Shown: positions 18,822 to 26,840 of the stretch, one piece after another
Position numbering within the stretch: the stretch's first letter is position 1
Layout: each line of letters opens with the position of its first letter
Assembly: GCF_016908875.1 (NCBI RefSeq)
Contig: NZ_JAFBES010000002.1
Coordinates: 319,740 to 383,739 of the forward strand
Reading direction: 5' to 3'
From: Bacillus ectoiniformans
GTDB taxonomy: Bacteria > Bacillota > Bacilli > Bacillales > Domibacillaceae
DNA length: 64,000 bases
The notes under the pieces: generated by a model
The model's database searches: none
Seen by the model: the letters and a program-made list of their open reading frames with translations, nothing else
Told to the model about the DNA's origin: nothing
Made by a program: the position numbers and the translations under genes

Positions 18822-19139
18822 CTACTTTTTCACTACAGGCATGCGGGCGTTTAAAATTTCGTTTGGGCTGCTTAACCGAAACATTCCCGGTCCTGATACA
18901 TCGATCGTTAATGGTTCATCAAAGTAAATAAGAGCTGATTTTTCCACAACCACCGGAAATTCATTGGTTTCAACCACCATATCTTCACTTTCCTTTTCCT
19001 TCACGAGCCAGATGACTGGCAACCCATTTACCCCGCAGCCGCATCCTTCTGTATCATAATGCAGCTTGACGTAATAGCTGCCGCCTTCCATTTTTTCTTT
19101 AATGGCTTTTGCCGCTTCCGGTTTAAATGCAATCTTCAT
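18822..19139 (-). CDS. yqkB: HesB/IscA-like iron-sulfur biosynthesis domain protein (YqkB-like)
   Basis: The 105-residue protein has the HesB/YadR fold pattern: a KIAFKPEAAKAIKEKM start, a central CGCGVNGLPVIW and a C-terminal PGMFRLSSPNEIL. The paired cysteines in CGCG differ from the canonical A-type carrier spacing, so a role in iron-sulfur handling is an inference. It occupies the yqkB position of B. subtilis. Confidence 0.8.
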   Translation of the reverse strand: MKIAFKPEAAKAIKEKMEGGSYYVKLHYDTEGCGCGVNGLPVIWLVKEKESEDMVVETNEFPVVVEKSALIYFDEPLTIDVSGPGMFRLSSPNEILNARMPVVKK

Positions 19140-19273
19140 TTATACCCCTCCTGATTGATCCTCTTTGTTCCAATATACATAAACTTAATCGGATTTATCC
19201 AATAATCCGCTTATTGAAAAGGAAAAGCTTTAGGAGCTCCATTTACAAAACAATTCGCATTTAAATGCAAAAC

Positions 19274-19325
19274 AAAAAACTGACTCAAAAAAATCGTTTT
19301 TTAACGATCTTTTGAGCCAGTTTTT
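19274..19325 (-). terminator. Terminator after the ytzC-like gene
   Basis: Arms AACTGGCTCAAAA and TTTGAGTCAGTT enclose an inner GATCGTT/AACGATT stem, with a T run on the minus strand; A/T tails on both sides allow two-way function. Confidence 0.8.
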
Positions 19326-19332
19326 GTCATTC

Positions 19333-19596
19333 TTAATGTTTAATCAGGACCATCTGATTTTGCATCTGTGCAATTTGTCGTCTCATTCGCTGCAGTTCTT
19401 CTCTTTGTTCGGCATTGGCACTGCGAGCAAGATCCTCAATTTGGCTGTACGCTTCCTCAAGCACAGACTGTGATTGACTGAAGCCTACATCGTTATAATG
19501 CTCTTGGGCCGAGGCATCTTTATATTCATGCATGGCAATCTCTAAAGCCATTTCACACTGCTCTATGCATTGTTTAACGGATTGTCTTGTAGCCAT
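19333..19596 (-). CDS. DUF2524 family protein (YtzC-like)
   Basis: A small 87-residue helical cytosolic protein beginning MATRQSVKQCIEQCEMALEI and ending RRQIAQMQNQMVLIKH, which fits YtzC/DUF2524 as remembered. Function is unknown. Two adjacent ATGs (19599 and 19596) follow GGAG; the second gives the MATRQ start seen in relatives. Divergent from the sspL-like gene. Confidence 0.7.
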   Translation of the reverse strand: MATRQSVKQCIEQCEMALEIAMHEYKDASAQEHYNDVGFSQSQSVLEEAYSQIEDLARSANAEQREELQRMRRQIAQMQNQMVLIKH

Positions 19597-19747
19597 CATA
19601 ACCCTCTCCTCGCTGCTTAGATAGATGATTCCTCATCCTTTATAGTTTGGACGATTAGAAAGCGAATTATGAATCCCGATGCCGCAGACAAAAGTTGGCA
19701 TACTATCTAGCCTTCTTTTTGCTCATAGTATGAAAAGGAGGTGTTTG

Positions 19748-19888
19748 ATGATGAGCCAAAATCGAAAACGCGGCAATCATGCGGTAAGCGGTGTAAATCC
19801 TCAAGGCTATTCAGGCGGAGGAAACGGCGATACAAGCCCAAAATCAAAACTTGAAGAGGCAGCCAAAAAAAGCTCCACTAAACGATAA
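19748..19888 (+). CDS. sspL: Small acid-soluble spore protein, SspL-like
   Basis: The 46-residue protein ends in a pattern close to B. subtilis SspL: SGVNPQGYSGGG, then KLEEAAKKSSTKR. SspL is a minor, forespore-made SASP of unclear role. AAAGGAGGTG lies 4 nt before ATGATG. A CATACTA (19699-19705) upstream matches a sigma-G -10 element, though its -35 is poor. An inverted partner, TAGTATG, lies at 19726-19732. Confidence 0.75.
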   Translation: MMSQNRKRGNHAVSGVNPQGYSGGGNGDTSPKSKLEEAAKKSSTKR

Positions 19889-19910
19889 GCTCGAGAAAGG
19901 CGAATAAACC

Positions 19911-20087
19911 ATGAAACCATACACTCAAGGAATAGATACAGCCAAGCTGTTATCGCAAAGCTTCGAAAGCACTGACCGCAAAGGGTATGAAAGGTTCACT
20001 GCCCACGAAAGCAATTTAGTGTGCAGTGAAGATTTATTTGAGAAATCTCTTTACGCTATGGTGGATGACACATTGCGGGGGAATTAA
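19911..20087 (+). CDS. 58-residue protein of unknown function
   Basis: The frame starts at ATG 22 bp after the sspL-like gene and ends before a strong terminator. The product begins MKPYTQGIDTAKLLSQSFES and ends LYAMVDDTLRGN; it is polar, has one cysteine and no membrane segment. The ribosome binding site (AAAGGCGA) is weak. Its placement between sspL and the terminator suggests co-transcription and perhaps spore-related expression. No family is recognised. Confidence 0.55.
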   Translation: MKPYTQGIDTAKLLSQSFESTDRKGYERFTAHESNLVCSEDLFEKSLYAMVDDTLRGN

Positions 20088-20089
20088 CA

Positions 20090-20138
20090 GCAGAAAAGAG
20101 CGGAGCGAGTGCTGATTGCTCGCAGCCGCTTTTTTCTG
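20090..20138 (+). terminator. Strong terminator after the sspL-like operon
   Basis: AGCGG-A-GCGAG pairs with CTCG-CAG-CCGCT, extended by CAGAAAAG/CTTTTTTCTG flanks, then a T run. Confidence 0.9.
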
Positions 20139-20479
20139 TTTTCGTTAGAATTCGTTCAATAAAATGAATCGTTCAAGCAGGATAGTTGTACGTTTAATTA
20201 ATAAATCGCAACAAACACTACTAAAAAACTCATCTTTTTCAATGCATCAAAACGCCAGGAGCAGGTGTGGATTTTTGTCTTATCAAGGTACATTTTTCGA
20301 ACTCCATCCGCATCGTATACCGTTATAATGATAAGTAGTTTTCCCTTAGAGATTCTTTATTAGAGAACAAAAGTTGCAGTCTATATTCACCAATTTTTAG
20401 TAAAATTGTATTTTTTTGCTTTATCAGTTAATATATAGTCTATTGAACTATTACTGTTGCAAAGTGAGGCGTACTTAAA
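20139..20479. other. 341-nt A+T-rich intergenic region
   Basis: No convincing gene is visible. A TATAAT hexamer near 20316 lacks a good -35 element. It probably holds the promoter of the following membrane protein gene. Confidence 0.4.
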
Positions 20480-21706
20480 TTGAATAGGTTAAACAATCTT
20501 GACGTTTTTTCACCCGTTTTTATGTTTCCATTTACCTTAATATGTTATTTTGTAGCGGGAATTGTATTTGATTTTGGCAGATCTGATCTCTTTATGCTGA
20601 AGGACAACATTATTCCTGTCGTTGGATTAGGATTATGCAGCTTTATTATAGCTGCCCTTATCACAAGCAAAAGACGTATTCGGTTTCCATCATTTAAGGT
20701 TACATTTAAGTTTATTTACATTTTTTACTTGTTATTTTTCGCTGGTATCATCTCTTATTTGAGTATGGTAAGCACGGGTGAAATCGGTTTAAAAGACGAA
20801 TCGATTAGAAGAAGTTTGGATCCTAAAAAGTATTTTTTAAGCTCTTTTTTATGGTTCAGTAGCTTATACATAGGTTTTCACCATTTGAAAGTTGAACGAA
20901 CAAAAAAAAGTAGATTATGGTTATTTTTTATGTTGTTATTTTTTAATATTGCGGCTTTTATTCTAATGGGGTATCGTACTCCCATTGTTATAATGTGTTT
21001 TGTATCATTAATTACCTTCCACTACACAGTTAGAAAACTGAAATTTCAAACATTCCTTGTGATCACTATTCTTTTTACATCAGTATTGTGTTTTTTTGGC
21101 TTCTACAGAACGATGACAGAGGATCAACAAATCAAATTCAATACCCATGAAATTTCTCAAACAAAAGAACAAGAGAAAAAGGAAAGCAATGAATTGATAA
21201 AAGTCAATTCTACGCCTAAATGGATAAGAGGAGTGACAGAACCTTTTGCCACTGGAAGGATAGTGTTAAGCAGGATTATAGAATATGAGAATGAGAATGG
21301 AAACCTGTCTGGAAAGTTGCATCTATCCATTTTTCAAACTTTAATGCCAGGAGAACAAAAATCTCCACGTGTATTGGTTACCGATGCAGTGAACTCTTTA
21401 TCCGATACGGGAAGACCCGTGACAAGAGAAGGAAGAACCACTACTCCTACTCTGGTTGGCCAATTCTATCTTGATGGTGGATATGTTCTTGTCATTACCG
21501 GTTTTTCATTAGTGGGATTAGTGCTAGGAATGATTTATAATCATGTGATTACTTCATCCAACACTTCTTATTGGCCAATTGTATATGCTTTTTTTCTTAC
21601 TGTGATGACGATTAGTATACACACCGGGTTGTTAGACAGTCTGTTCATTTTGATGTTATGCATTTCACTCTTAATTGGCGTTATAGATAGTAATGCCAAG
21701 GAATAA
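20480..21706 (+). CDS. O-antigen/oligosaccharide repeat-unit polymerase-like membrane protein
   Basis: The 408-residue product has about ten to twelve hydrophobic spans and one large external loop (about 220-340). The late segment TTTPTLVGQFYLDGGYVLVI followed by another span is typical of Wzy-like polymerases, which join lipid-linked repeat units of surface glycans. It starts at TTG after GTGAGG. No glycosyltransferase, flippase or other capsule gene is nearby, so it is an orphan. It is visibly more A+T-rich than the flanking genes, which suggests acquisition. Precise role is uncertain. Confidence 0.6.
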   Translation: MNRLNNLDVFSPVFMFPFTLICYFVAGIVFDFGRSDLFMLKDNIIPVVGLGLCSFIIAALITSKRRIRFPSFKVTFKFIYIFYLLFFAGIISYLSMVSTGEIGLKDESIRRSLDPKKYFLSSFLWFSSLYIGFHHLKVERTKKSRLWLFFMLLFFNIAAFILMGYRTPIVIMCFVSLITFHYTVRKLKFQTFLVITILFTSVLCFFGFYRTMTEDQQIKFNTHEISQTKEQEKKESNELIKVNSTPKWIRGVTEPFATGRIVLSRIIEYENENGNLSGKLHLSIFQTLMPGEQKSPRVLVTDAVNSLSDTGRPVTREGRTTTPTLVGQFYLDGGYVLVITGFSLVGLVLGMIYNHVITSSNTSYWPIVYAFFLTVMTISIHTGLLDSLFILMLCISLLIGVIDSNAKE

Positions 21707-22030
21707 AGAAGTATAGTTTTAGCAGCAGTATTGGTTAGCCCTAGGCAGGCGAAGGCGTGCGCTAACCTTCAAGCAGTTTTCTAGAAGATTAAATGATGGA
21801 ATGCTTCTTGTAGAGTAATGCAGGTCTTTATTAAAAGAGCTCCAAAGTAAAAATATACAACACTGCTCGCTCGAATACATTCTGCTTTCAATTTTTTCTA
21901 TATCTTTATACAAGATACAAGGAATCCAACGATAATTGCCTAATTAAAAAGAATACTGACAAAAGAGAGCAAAAAATGACCGGATAGCAGATGGCCTCAT
22001 CGTTAGGATGGAATTAAGGGAGCGGATCAC
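21707..22030. other. Intergenic region with a hairpin
   Basis: A GGTTAGC/GCTAACC hairpin with an inner GCAGGC/GCGTGC pairing lies at 21733-21767 and may end the preceding gene. The rest contains no convincing gene; the promoter of the AraC-type gene must lie here. Confidence 0.4.
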
Positions 22031-22888
22031 ATGAGCTGGATAGAATCACTTCAGAGGGCGATTGATTACATGGAAGAGAATTTGCTGGAAGATATGACAG
22101 TGGATGATATTGCTAAAAAAGCAAATGCCTCGGGCTTTCACTTTCAGCGTACGTTTTCGCTTTTGACGGATCTATCCGTCGGCGAATACCTCAGGCGGAG
22201 ACGTCTTACGCTGGCAGCCGAGGAGCTATGCAGGATCAATGGGAAAGTGATTGATATTGCGCTGAAATATGGCTATGAAACTCCCGAAGCATTCACGAAA
22301 GCTTTTCGCAGGCAGCACGGCATTTCCCCGAGAGAAGCGCGAAAGCTGACCGGAAAGCTGAAATCCTATAACCGCCTGACAATCCAGGTGAAACTGAAAG
22401 GGGCAGATCCAATGCAATACAAATTGGCAGACTTAGAGAGCTTTGAAGTCATTGGCATGAAACAGGCATTTTCCTATGCAAACGGCGAGAACCTGGCCGG
22501 CATTCCTAAAATGTGGAACAATGCAAATCAGGACGGAACTTCCGACACACTCATCAGCAAAAATAACGGTCCCGTGAAAGGCATTTTAGGTGTTTGCGTG
22601 GATAATGACAGTGAGGCAAAACAGATGGATTACTGGATAGCCGCTGCTTCTGACGAGGAGGCTTCTGAAAAACTATCAAAACTAGAAATTCCCGCTTCTA
22701 AGTGGGCAATCTTTGAAGTTCATGGAGCCATGCCGGACGCAATGCAAAACGCTTGGAAGAAAATTTTTTCAGAATGGTTCCCTTCAAGCGGATACGAGCA
22801 TGCCGGAACACCTGATCTGGAGGTCTATACATTCGGCGATGCCTCCTCTTCCGATTACTATTCGGAAATATGGATTCCAGTTAAATAA
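22031..22888 (+). CDS. AraC-family regulator with GyrI-like effector domain
   Basis: The 285-residue protein has an N-terminal AraC HTH pair (about 8-105; MTVDDIAKKANASGFHFQRT and GKVIDIALKYGYETPEAFTKAF) and a C-terminal GyrI/Rob-type small-molecule binding domain (about 125-285, ending in YSEIWIPVK). Relatives control drug or stress responses on binding hydrophobic ligands. GGGAGCGG precedes the ATG. The gene stands alone; targets are unknown. Confidence 0.85.
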   Translation: MSWIESLQRAIDYMEENLLEDMTVDDIAKKANASGFHFQRTFSLLTDLSVGEYLRRRRLTLAAEELCRINGKVIDIALKYGYETPEAFTKAFRRQHGISPREARKLTGKLKSYNRLTIQVKLKGADPMQYKLADLESFEVIGMKQAFSYANGENLAGIPKMWNNANQDGTSDTLISKNNGPVKGILGVCVDNDSEAKQMDYWIAAASDEEASEKLSKLEIPASKWAIFEVHGAMPDAMQNAWKKIFSEWFPSSGYEHAGTPDLEVYTFGDASSSDYYSEIWIPVK

Positions 22889-22895
22889 TCCTCTC

Positions 22896-22931
22896 AAAGT
22901 CGAATAGGAGAGGCGGTTAACCTCCGACTTT
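22896..22931 (+). terminator. Hairpin after the AraC-type gene
   Basis: AAAGTCG pairs with CGACTTT, with an inner GGAG/CTCC pairing. There is no T run, so efficiency is doubtful. Confidence 0.45.
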
Positions 22932-23040
22932 AACTCCATAGCTAGAAGTTTGTCAGCAAAGGAGCTTTACTTGCTGCTTGCTTTTTCCTCTTCTTCCTTT
23001 TACGATCATTATAGTTCGATTATTTGAAGGAGTGGTATGG

Positions 23041-23256
23041 ATGGCAAAAGCACAGATTAAAGTTATGGATAATGGCTCATTTAAAGTCTCCGGTGATGTA
23101 GAATTAGTGGATATGGACGGCAATGTATTTGAAACAAAGCCAACTTTTTCCCTTTGCCGCTGCGGGCTGTCACAGAATATGCCTTTTTGTGACGCGGGTC
23201 ACAAAGGAAAGTTCGATTCCTGTGTTCGGGCAGTAAAGGTATTAGACGAAGAGTAA
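23041..23256 (+). CDS. CDGSH iron-sulfur domain protein
   Basis: The 71-residue protein contains CRCGLSQNMPFCDAGH, which fits the CDGSH pattern (C-x-C-x2-S-x3-P-x-C-D-x2-H) that binds a labile [2Fe-2S] cluster. The cellular role in Bacilli is not defined; redox or iron sensing is likely. GGAG lies 8 nt before the ATG at 23041; an upstream in-frame extension lacks a site. Confidence 0.85.
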   Translation: MAKAQIKVMDNGSFKVSGDVELVDMDGNVFETKPTFSLCRCGLSQNMPFCDAGHKGKFDSCVRAVKVLDEE

Positions 23257-23261
23257 AAGTG

Positions 23262-23282
23262 CGGGCAGCCTCTGGCTGCCCG
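23262..23282. terminator. Bidirectional hairpin between CDGSH gene and yolD-like gene
   Basis: A perfect 9-bp CGGGCAGCC/GGCTGCCCG stem with a 3-nt loop separates two convergent genes; T tails are weak. Confidence 0.65.
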
Positions 23283-23618
23283 TTATTCATGTTCAATCTG
23301 CAATTCAACGATGCGGTTCATGGGAATCATATGGGGGGAATGGGAGAGATCAACTATGCGAAAGCTTTGGTTATGCGGCTGGTAATAATGAATGTGACCG
23401 ATTAATTGGCGATAGCGCCCATGATCGTAATAAATGACCATTACCGCCAGATTCGATTCCATCGCTTCTGCTGCTTTTTCATTCATTTCCTCAAGCTTTT
23501 GTTCATCTAGTTCCTTCGGCGGCTCTTCTTCTTCCTTCTCCATCCATTCTCGCAAAAGCTGAACGTGCTCCGGAAGCATCATCGCCGTCCACTTGATCGT
23601 TCCGCGGTCTCTAATCAT
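23283..23618 (-). CDS. YolD-like protein
   Basis: The 111-residue protein has the YolD-like family layout: an N-terminal MIRDRGTIKWTAMMLPEHVQ, an acidic coiled middle and a C-terminal beta domain with NRIVELQIE. YolD proteins accompany UvrX/YqjW-type translesion polymerases and resemble the UmuD role. AAAGGAGGG precedes the ATG. It follows the polymerase gene by 17 bp, as yqjX follows yqjW. Confidence 0.88.
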   Translation of the reverse strand: MIRDRGTIKWTAMMLPEHVQLLREWMEKEEEEPPKELDEQKLEEMNEKAAEAMESNLAVMVIYYDHGRYRQLIGHIHYYQPHNQSFRIVDLSHSPHMIPMNRIVELQIEHE

Positions 23619-23635
23619 GCCTTGCCCTCCTTTCT

Positions 23636-24892
23636 TTACGCTTTATGTCCGCCGGTTAAGGTTGCCCGGTGTCTAGCTGTCCCGGCCGGCGTATAAGAAA
23701 CTGCACGCAAAAGCGCTGTATGGCCGTGTTTTCTGCGGATATAATCCACCGTGTAGCCGATGGCCTGCTTTTTCCATTTATCGGGTTCAAACAGGCTGAG
23801 CTGGCAATTCTCATCTGATACGATATTGCCGATGGATATGGTGATTTTCCGAACCGCTTTGCCTGTATCATGTTCATGAAAAAGTTCAAGACAGGTCTCA
23901 TACAGATCCATCGTAATATTGGTCGGCTCCGGCCGGGTTTTGGTACGGTAGAATCCCCCTCCGAACTCTTCTTTGCTGTAGCCGATTCCGAAGCTGATCG
24001 TTCGGCCGGCTTTATGTCTCGACCGCGCCCTTCTCGCCACTTCCTCGCACATCTCTAAGATGACATGCTTAATCTCCTCTCTGTCACGATAATCGCGGAA
24101 AAGAATCTGGCTTTTTCCGAAGCTGACCTGCCCCTGCATGATCGGTGCCCCGATGTCTGAAAGATCGACTCCCCAGGCATGGTAATACAGCTGGTTGCCC
24201 ATAATGCCGAACTTCGCTTCAAGCGCCGCTAAATCAAAAGCAGCCAGCTGTCCGACGGTAAATATGCCCATTCTGTTTAACGTACGCTCCAGCTGCCGGC
24301 CAATTCCCCACATTTTACTGAGCGGAGAAAGCGGCCACAGCTTCTTCTCTACATCTTCATACGTCCAGGCAGCAACGCCCTTTTGCTTCGCCTCCAAATC
24401 TAAACACAACTTAGACAGCAGCATATTCGGCCCAATCCCGACCGCACACGGAAGCTGAAATTCTCTTTCAATTTCCTGCTTGATTTTCTCAGCGATCAAA
24501 AAGGCATCTCCCCAGATTTCTGACGACCCGTCGACTTGAATAAAACTTTCATCGACACTGTACGTATGGATCGCCTCTGTCGGCACATAGCGATTAAACA
24601 GCTTGGTAATTTCTGTCGAGATTCTTAAGTACATATTCATCTGAGGCTCGGTAATGATGATGCGAGGATCATTGGGGATTTCGAACAGCCGAGATCCCGT
24701 TTTAATCCCAAATTCTTTTTTCATTTTTGGAGAAGCAGCGAGCACGACACTGCCTTGACGGTTTGTGTCACTTGCAACCACTAAATAACAAGCTAACGGA
24801 TCAAGCCCTCTCATGACAGCTGAACAGCTGGCATAGAAGCTTTTCATATCCACGCAGAGCACCTGCTTATTAGGAAATTGGCTGTAATCCAC
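23636..24892 (-). CDS. yqjW: Y-family DNA polymerase (YqjW/UvrX-like)
   Basis: A translesion DNA polymerase of the UmuC/ImpB family, acting after DNA damage. The 418-residue product has palm motifs VLCVDMKSFYASC and TYSVDESFIQVD, with the catalytic Asp-Glu pair in the latter, and a helix-hairpin-helix thumb. It starts at GTG after AAGGAG. Two LexA-type SOS boxes lie in the 70 nt upstream. It forms an operon with the YolD-like gene. A second Y-family enzyme, PolY1, is encoded at 46.4 kb. Confidence 0.92.
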   Translation of the reverse strand: MDYSQFPNKQVLCVDMKSFYASCSAVMRGLDPLACYLVVASDTNRQGSVVLAASPKMKKEFGIKTGSRLFEIPNDPRIIITEPQMNMYLRISTEITKLFNRYVPTEAIHTYSVDESFIQVDGSSEIWGDAFLIAEKIKQEIEREFQLPCAVGIGPNMLLSKLCLDLEAKQKGVAAWTYEDVEKKLWPLSPLSKMWGIGRQLERTLNRMGIFTVGQLAAFDLAALEAKFGIMGNQLYYHAWGVDLSDIGAPIMQGQVSFGKSQILFRDYRDREEIKHVILEMCEEVARRARSRHKAGRTISFGIGYSKEEFGGGFYRTKTRPEPTNITMDLYETCLELFHEHDTGKAVRKITISIGNIVSDENCQLSLFEPDKWKKQAIGYTVDYIRRKHGHTALLRAVSYTPAGTARHRATLTGGHKA

Positions 24893-24908
24893 TGTTATTC
24901 GCTCCTTA

Positions 24909-24922
24909 CGAACTGATGTTCT
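24909..24922. promoter_or_regulatory. LexA (SOS) box 1 of the Y-polymerase operon
   Basis: CGAACTGATGTTCT fits the Bacillus SOS box (CGAACRNRYGTTYC) in both half-sites GAAC/GTTC. It lies about 17 nt upstream of the GTG start. Confidence 0.7.
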
Positions 24923-24947
24923 TTTTTATTATCATATTCATTGTAAG

Positions 24948-24961
24948 CGAATATATGTTCG
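24948..24961. promoter_or_regulatory. LexA (SOS) box 2
   Basis: CGAATATATGTTCG differs from a perfect dyad by one base in the left half-site. It lies 25 bp beyond box 1 and may act on either divergent gene. Confidence 0.6.
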
Positions 24962-25057
24962 TTTTCAAATGATTTTAGTTGCCAGCAGAATGAATAATTT
25001 CCAAAAAAGCGCCGGAAACAGTGGAAACTATTTTATAATGACAGCGAGGTGAGAGAG

Positions 25058-25243
25058 TTGGATCGTCTATTAATGAAAAAAATGATTAAACAGCGGATGG
25101 AAAAGTATGAGTATGAACCAGGCTGGCTCGAGGAAGAAGAAATATATGAAGAACTTTGTGAAAAAGTGCAAAAGCGGCTGGCGTTAGATGATGAGGATGT
25201 GTATGAAATCATTGAAGATGAAGTGTATGCGTTTATGATTTGA
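25058..25243 (+). CDS. yqzH: YqzH-like small protein
   Basis: A 61-residue acidic helical protein beginning MDRLLMKKMIKQRMEKYEYE and ending with an EIIEDEVYAFM segment, matching YqzH as remembered. In B. subtilis yqzH also adjoins yqjW-yqjX. Function is unknown. The TTG at 25058 is preferred over a GTG at 25049 because GAGGTGA lies 6 nt upstream of it. The divergent SOS boxes raise the chance of damage induction. Confidence 0.7.
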   Translation: MDRLLMKKMIKQRMEKYEYEPGWLEEEEIYEELCEKVQKRLALDDEDVYEIIEDEVYAFMI

Positions 25244-25328
25244 ACACTTCCCAAACCAAGTTTATATCGTTTGCACTTTTACCAACTCTATCTTTGACAT
25301 AGCTTTCTGCCTCTCGTAATTTAATCAT
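25233..25328 (-). CDS. Possible 31-residue protein
   Basis: A short frame opens with ATG after GGGAGGAG at good spacing and encodes MIKLREAESYVKDRVGKSAN then a short tail ending EVFKS. Its end overlaps the end of the yqzH-like gene by 11 bp. No family is recognised; it could be the remnant of a longer gene. Confidence 0.35.
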   Translation of the reverse strand: MIKLREAESYVKDRVGKSANDINLVWEVFKS

Positions 25329-25468
25329 GATCTTGGCTCCTCCCGACCATACTTATATGTGCTTATATCATACACAATCCTCATCGAAGTTTCTTGTTCG
25401 ACTCATTTGTCAGTAGTTAAACAAAGAGTATTTAAACTTTATTCTTAGTCAAGATGAATTCGTAAGTT

Positions 25469-25510
25469 TTTGTTGATTTTGTTGAGTTTGTTGAGTTTTT
25501 TTGATAAAAT
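25469..25510 (+). promoter_or_regulatory. Promoter with three 9-bp direct repeats
   Basis: TTTGTTGAK occurs three times in tandem at 25469, 25478 and 25487. A -35-like TTGAGT (25482-25487) lies inside them, with a 17-nt spacer to TAAAAT (25505-25510). The arrangement suits a repressor operator for the following HTH/PIN pair. Confidence 0.6.
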
Positions 25511-25543
25511 GTGAGTAAGATAAGTAACAGGAGGTGCTTGACT

Positions 25544-26182
25544 GTGTATCAATTAACTAAATATGATGAAGAAAATCTTTGGAATACGATTTCAACACTA
25601 ACGCACCAAGAGTTTTTTGGAGAAGCAAGGACGCTAATAAAAGTAGTCATGGAAAGCACCATTGCCCCCACCCCTTTTACCGGACTTTCCAAGCAAATTG
25701 CTTCTTTAATCCCTTCTCCAGCGCCTTTTGAGCCTGAGTCAATTGAAAAAATGAAGGAAATAGATAGAAGATTTCGGGAGACATTGAACAGATCAGAATT
25801 TTCTCAAGCAAAGTTAGCATTACTGGATTATGTGGATCTAACATCAAAAATGTTTGCAGACGCTCCGGATCATTTAAAAAAGGAGTTAATTGCTAGTCTT
25901 ATCTCATTTTCTGAACAACCAGCCGTCTCTTTTAGTGTGAAAGAGATGTATTCAACAAAGGAGGCAGCTGAATTACTTGGCCTATCCGATCAAACGATCC
26001 GTAGAATGTGTGAAAAAGGAAAATTTCCAGGAGCCGTAAGAACAGATGGCGGTCATTGGCGAATTCCGAAAGAAAATTTCAAAGTAACAAAGGAACAGTC
26101 TCAACAGATCAAGTATGATTTAAAGGACATCAGACAAAAGGCTTTAGACGGTGGAGAGGTGGATGAATTTGACCTTACCTAA
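25544..26182 (+). CDS. Excisionase-type HTH protein, putative antitoxin
   Basis: The 212-residue protein has an unrecognised helical N-terminal region (about 1-125) and an excisionase/MerR-like helix-turn-helix (about 132-172) with YSTKEAAELLGLSDQTIRRM and the wing GGHWRIPKENF. It starts at GTG because AGGAGGTG lies 7 nt upstream; a longer frame from 25511 lacks a site. Its last codons overlap the PIN-domain gene, and operator-like repeats lie in its promoter. By context it is the DNA-binding antitoxin of a type II pair. A plain regulator is the alternative. Confidence 0.7.
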   Translation: MYQLTKYDEENLWNTISTLTHQEFFGEARTLIKVVMESTIAPTPFTGLSKQIASLIPSPAPFEPESIEKMKEIDRRFRETLNRSEFSQAKLALLDYVDLTSKMFADAPDHLKKELIASLISFSEQPAVSFSVKEMYSTKEAAELLGLSDQTIRRMCEKGKFPGAVRTDGGHWRIPKENFKVTKEQSQQIKYDLKDIRQKALDGGEVDEFDLT

Positions 26183-26774
26183 TGAATTTAGGTCCCTCTC
26201 CTCTTCTTTTGCTTCTAAAATTCCAAAAGCATTTATTGATACTACGGTTTTATGCGGATCTCTCAGGAAACCAGAAGGGGTTAACGACCATATCATTATG
26301 TTAGCTCGAGCGAATTTCTTATTTACACCTGTCTTCTCTAAGGTTTGCCTGCTAGAATTCATGAGAACGGCACAGGAAGGGTTAGGAAAAATAACTTTTA
26401 GTCATTCAGAAATTGAGCGATATTTAAATGGCATGATTTATCCTATTTTAGATAATAATCCGGCGGTAAATAGCGTCGTTGGTAGATATAACATCCAAAC
26501 GATCATAAAAGAGAATCGTGCAATTGGTGATGTATTAGTGGAATTATCCGGCTGCACTGAAGAGGAAGCCGATCATATTGTTGCCAGTCAGGAAATGAAT
26601 GAACCACTCTATAAGTTTGATCAAAATGACTTCCATGTATGGGTTACTGCTATTCAAACCCAATGCGACTTCATTGTCACCAGCAATTCTAAACGTTTTC
26701 CTGAGCGCATAGGCAACATACAACGTATACATTCTTTAGATTTTTATAATATGATCATTGGTGAAGATGAATAA
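26163..26774 (+). CDS. PIN-domain protein, putative ribonuclease toxin
   Basis: The 203-residue protein shows PIN nuclease features: KAFIDTTVL with Asp26 near the N-terminus, Glu65 in LLEFMRT, acidic residues at Asp153/Asp156 and the closing pattern CDFIVTSNSKRFP with Asp169. PIN toxins cut RNA. The ATG at 26163 lies inside the end of the HTH gene (20-bp overlap) and has GGAG 6 nt upstream; a GTG at 26151 is possible. It is longer than VapC toxins (about 130), so it belongs to a larger PIN subgroup. Confidence 0.7.
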   Translation: MNLTLPNEFRSLSSSFASKIPKAFIDTTVLCGSLRKPEGVNDHIIMLARANFLFTPVFSKVCLLEFMRTAQEGLGKITFSHSEIERYLNGMIYPILDNNPAVNSVVGRYNIQTIIKENRAIGDVLVELSGCTEEEADHIVASQEMNEPLYKFDQNDFHVWVTAIQTQCDFIVTSNSKRFPERIGNIQRIHSLDFYNMIIGEDE

Positions 26775-26801
26775 AGTTCTACATAATTAATAATAAAACA
26801 A

Positions 26802-26840
26802 GAGCCTGCCTTGAAGTGAAGTTCTCTTCAAGACAGGCTC
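26802..26840 (+). terminator. Terminator after the HTH/PIN pair
   Basis: GAGCCTG-C-CTTGAAG pairs with CTTCAAG-A-CAGGCTC, followed by CTTGCTATTTT. Confidence 0.7.

Noticed and set aside
25233-25328. A longer gene or tRNA-like element on the minus strand upstream of the HTH/PIN pair
   Set aside because: Only a 31-codon frame with a ribosome binding site is visible; no cloverleaf could be traced. Kept only as a low-confidence small ORF.
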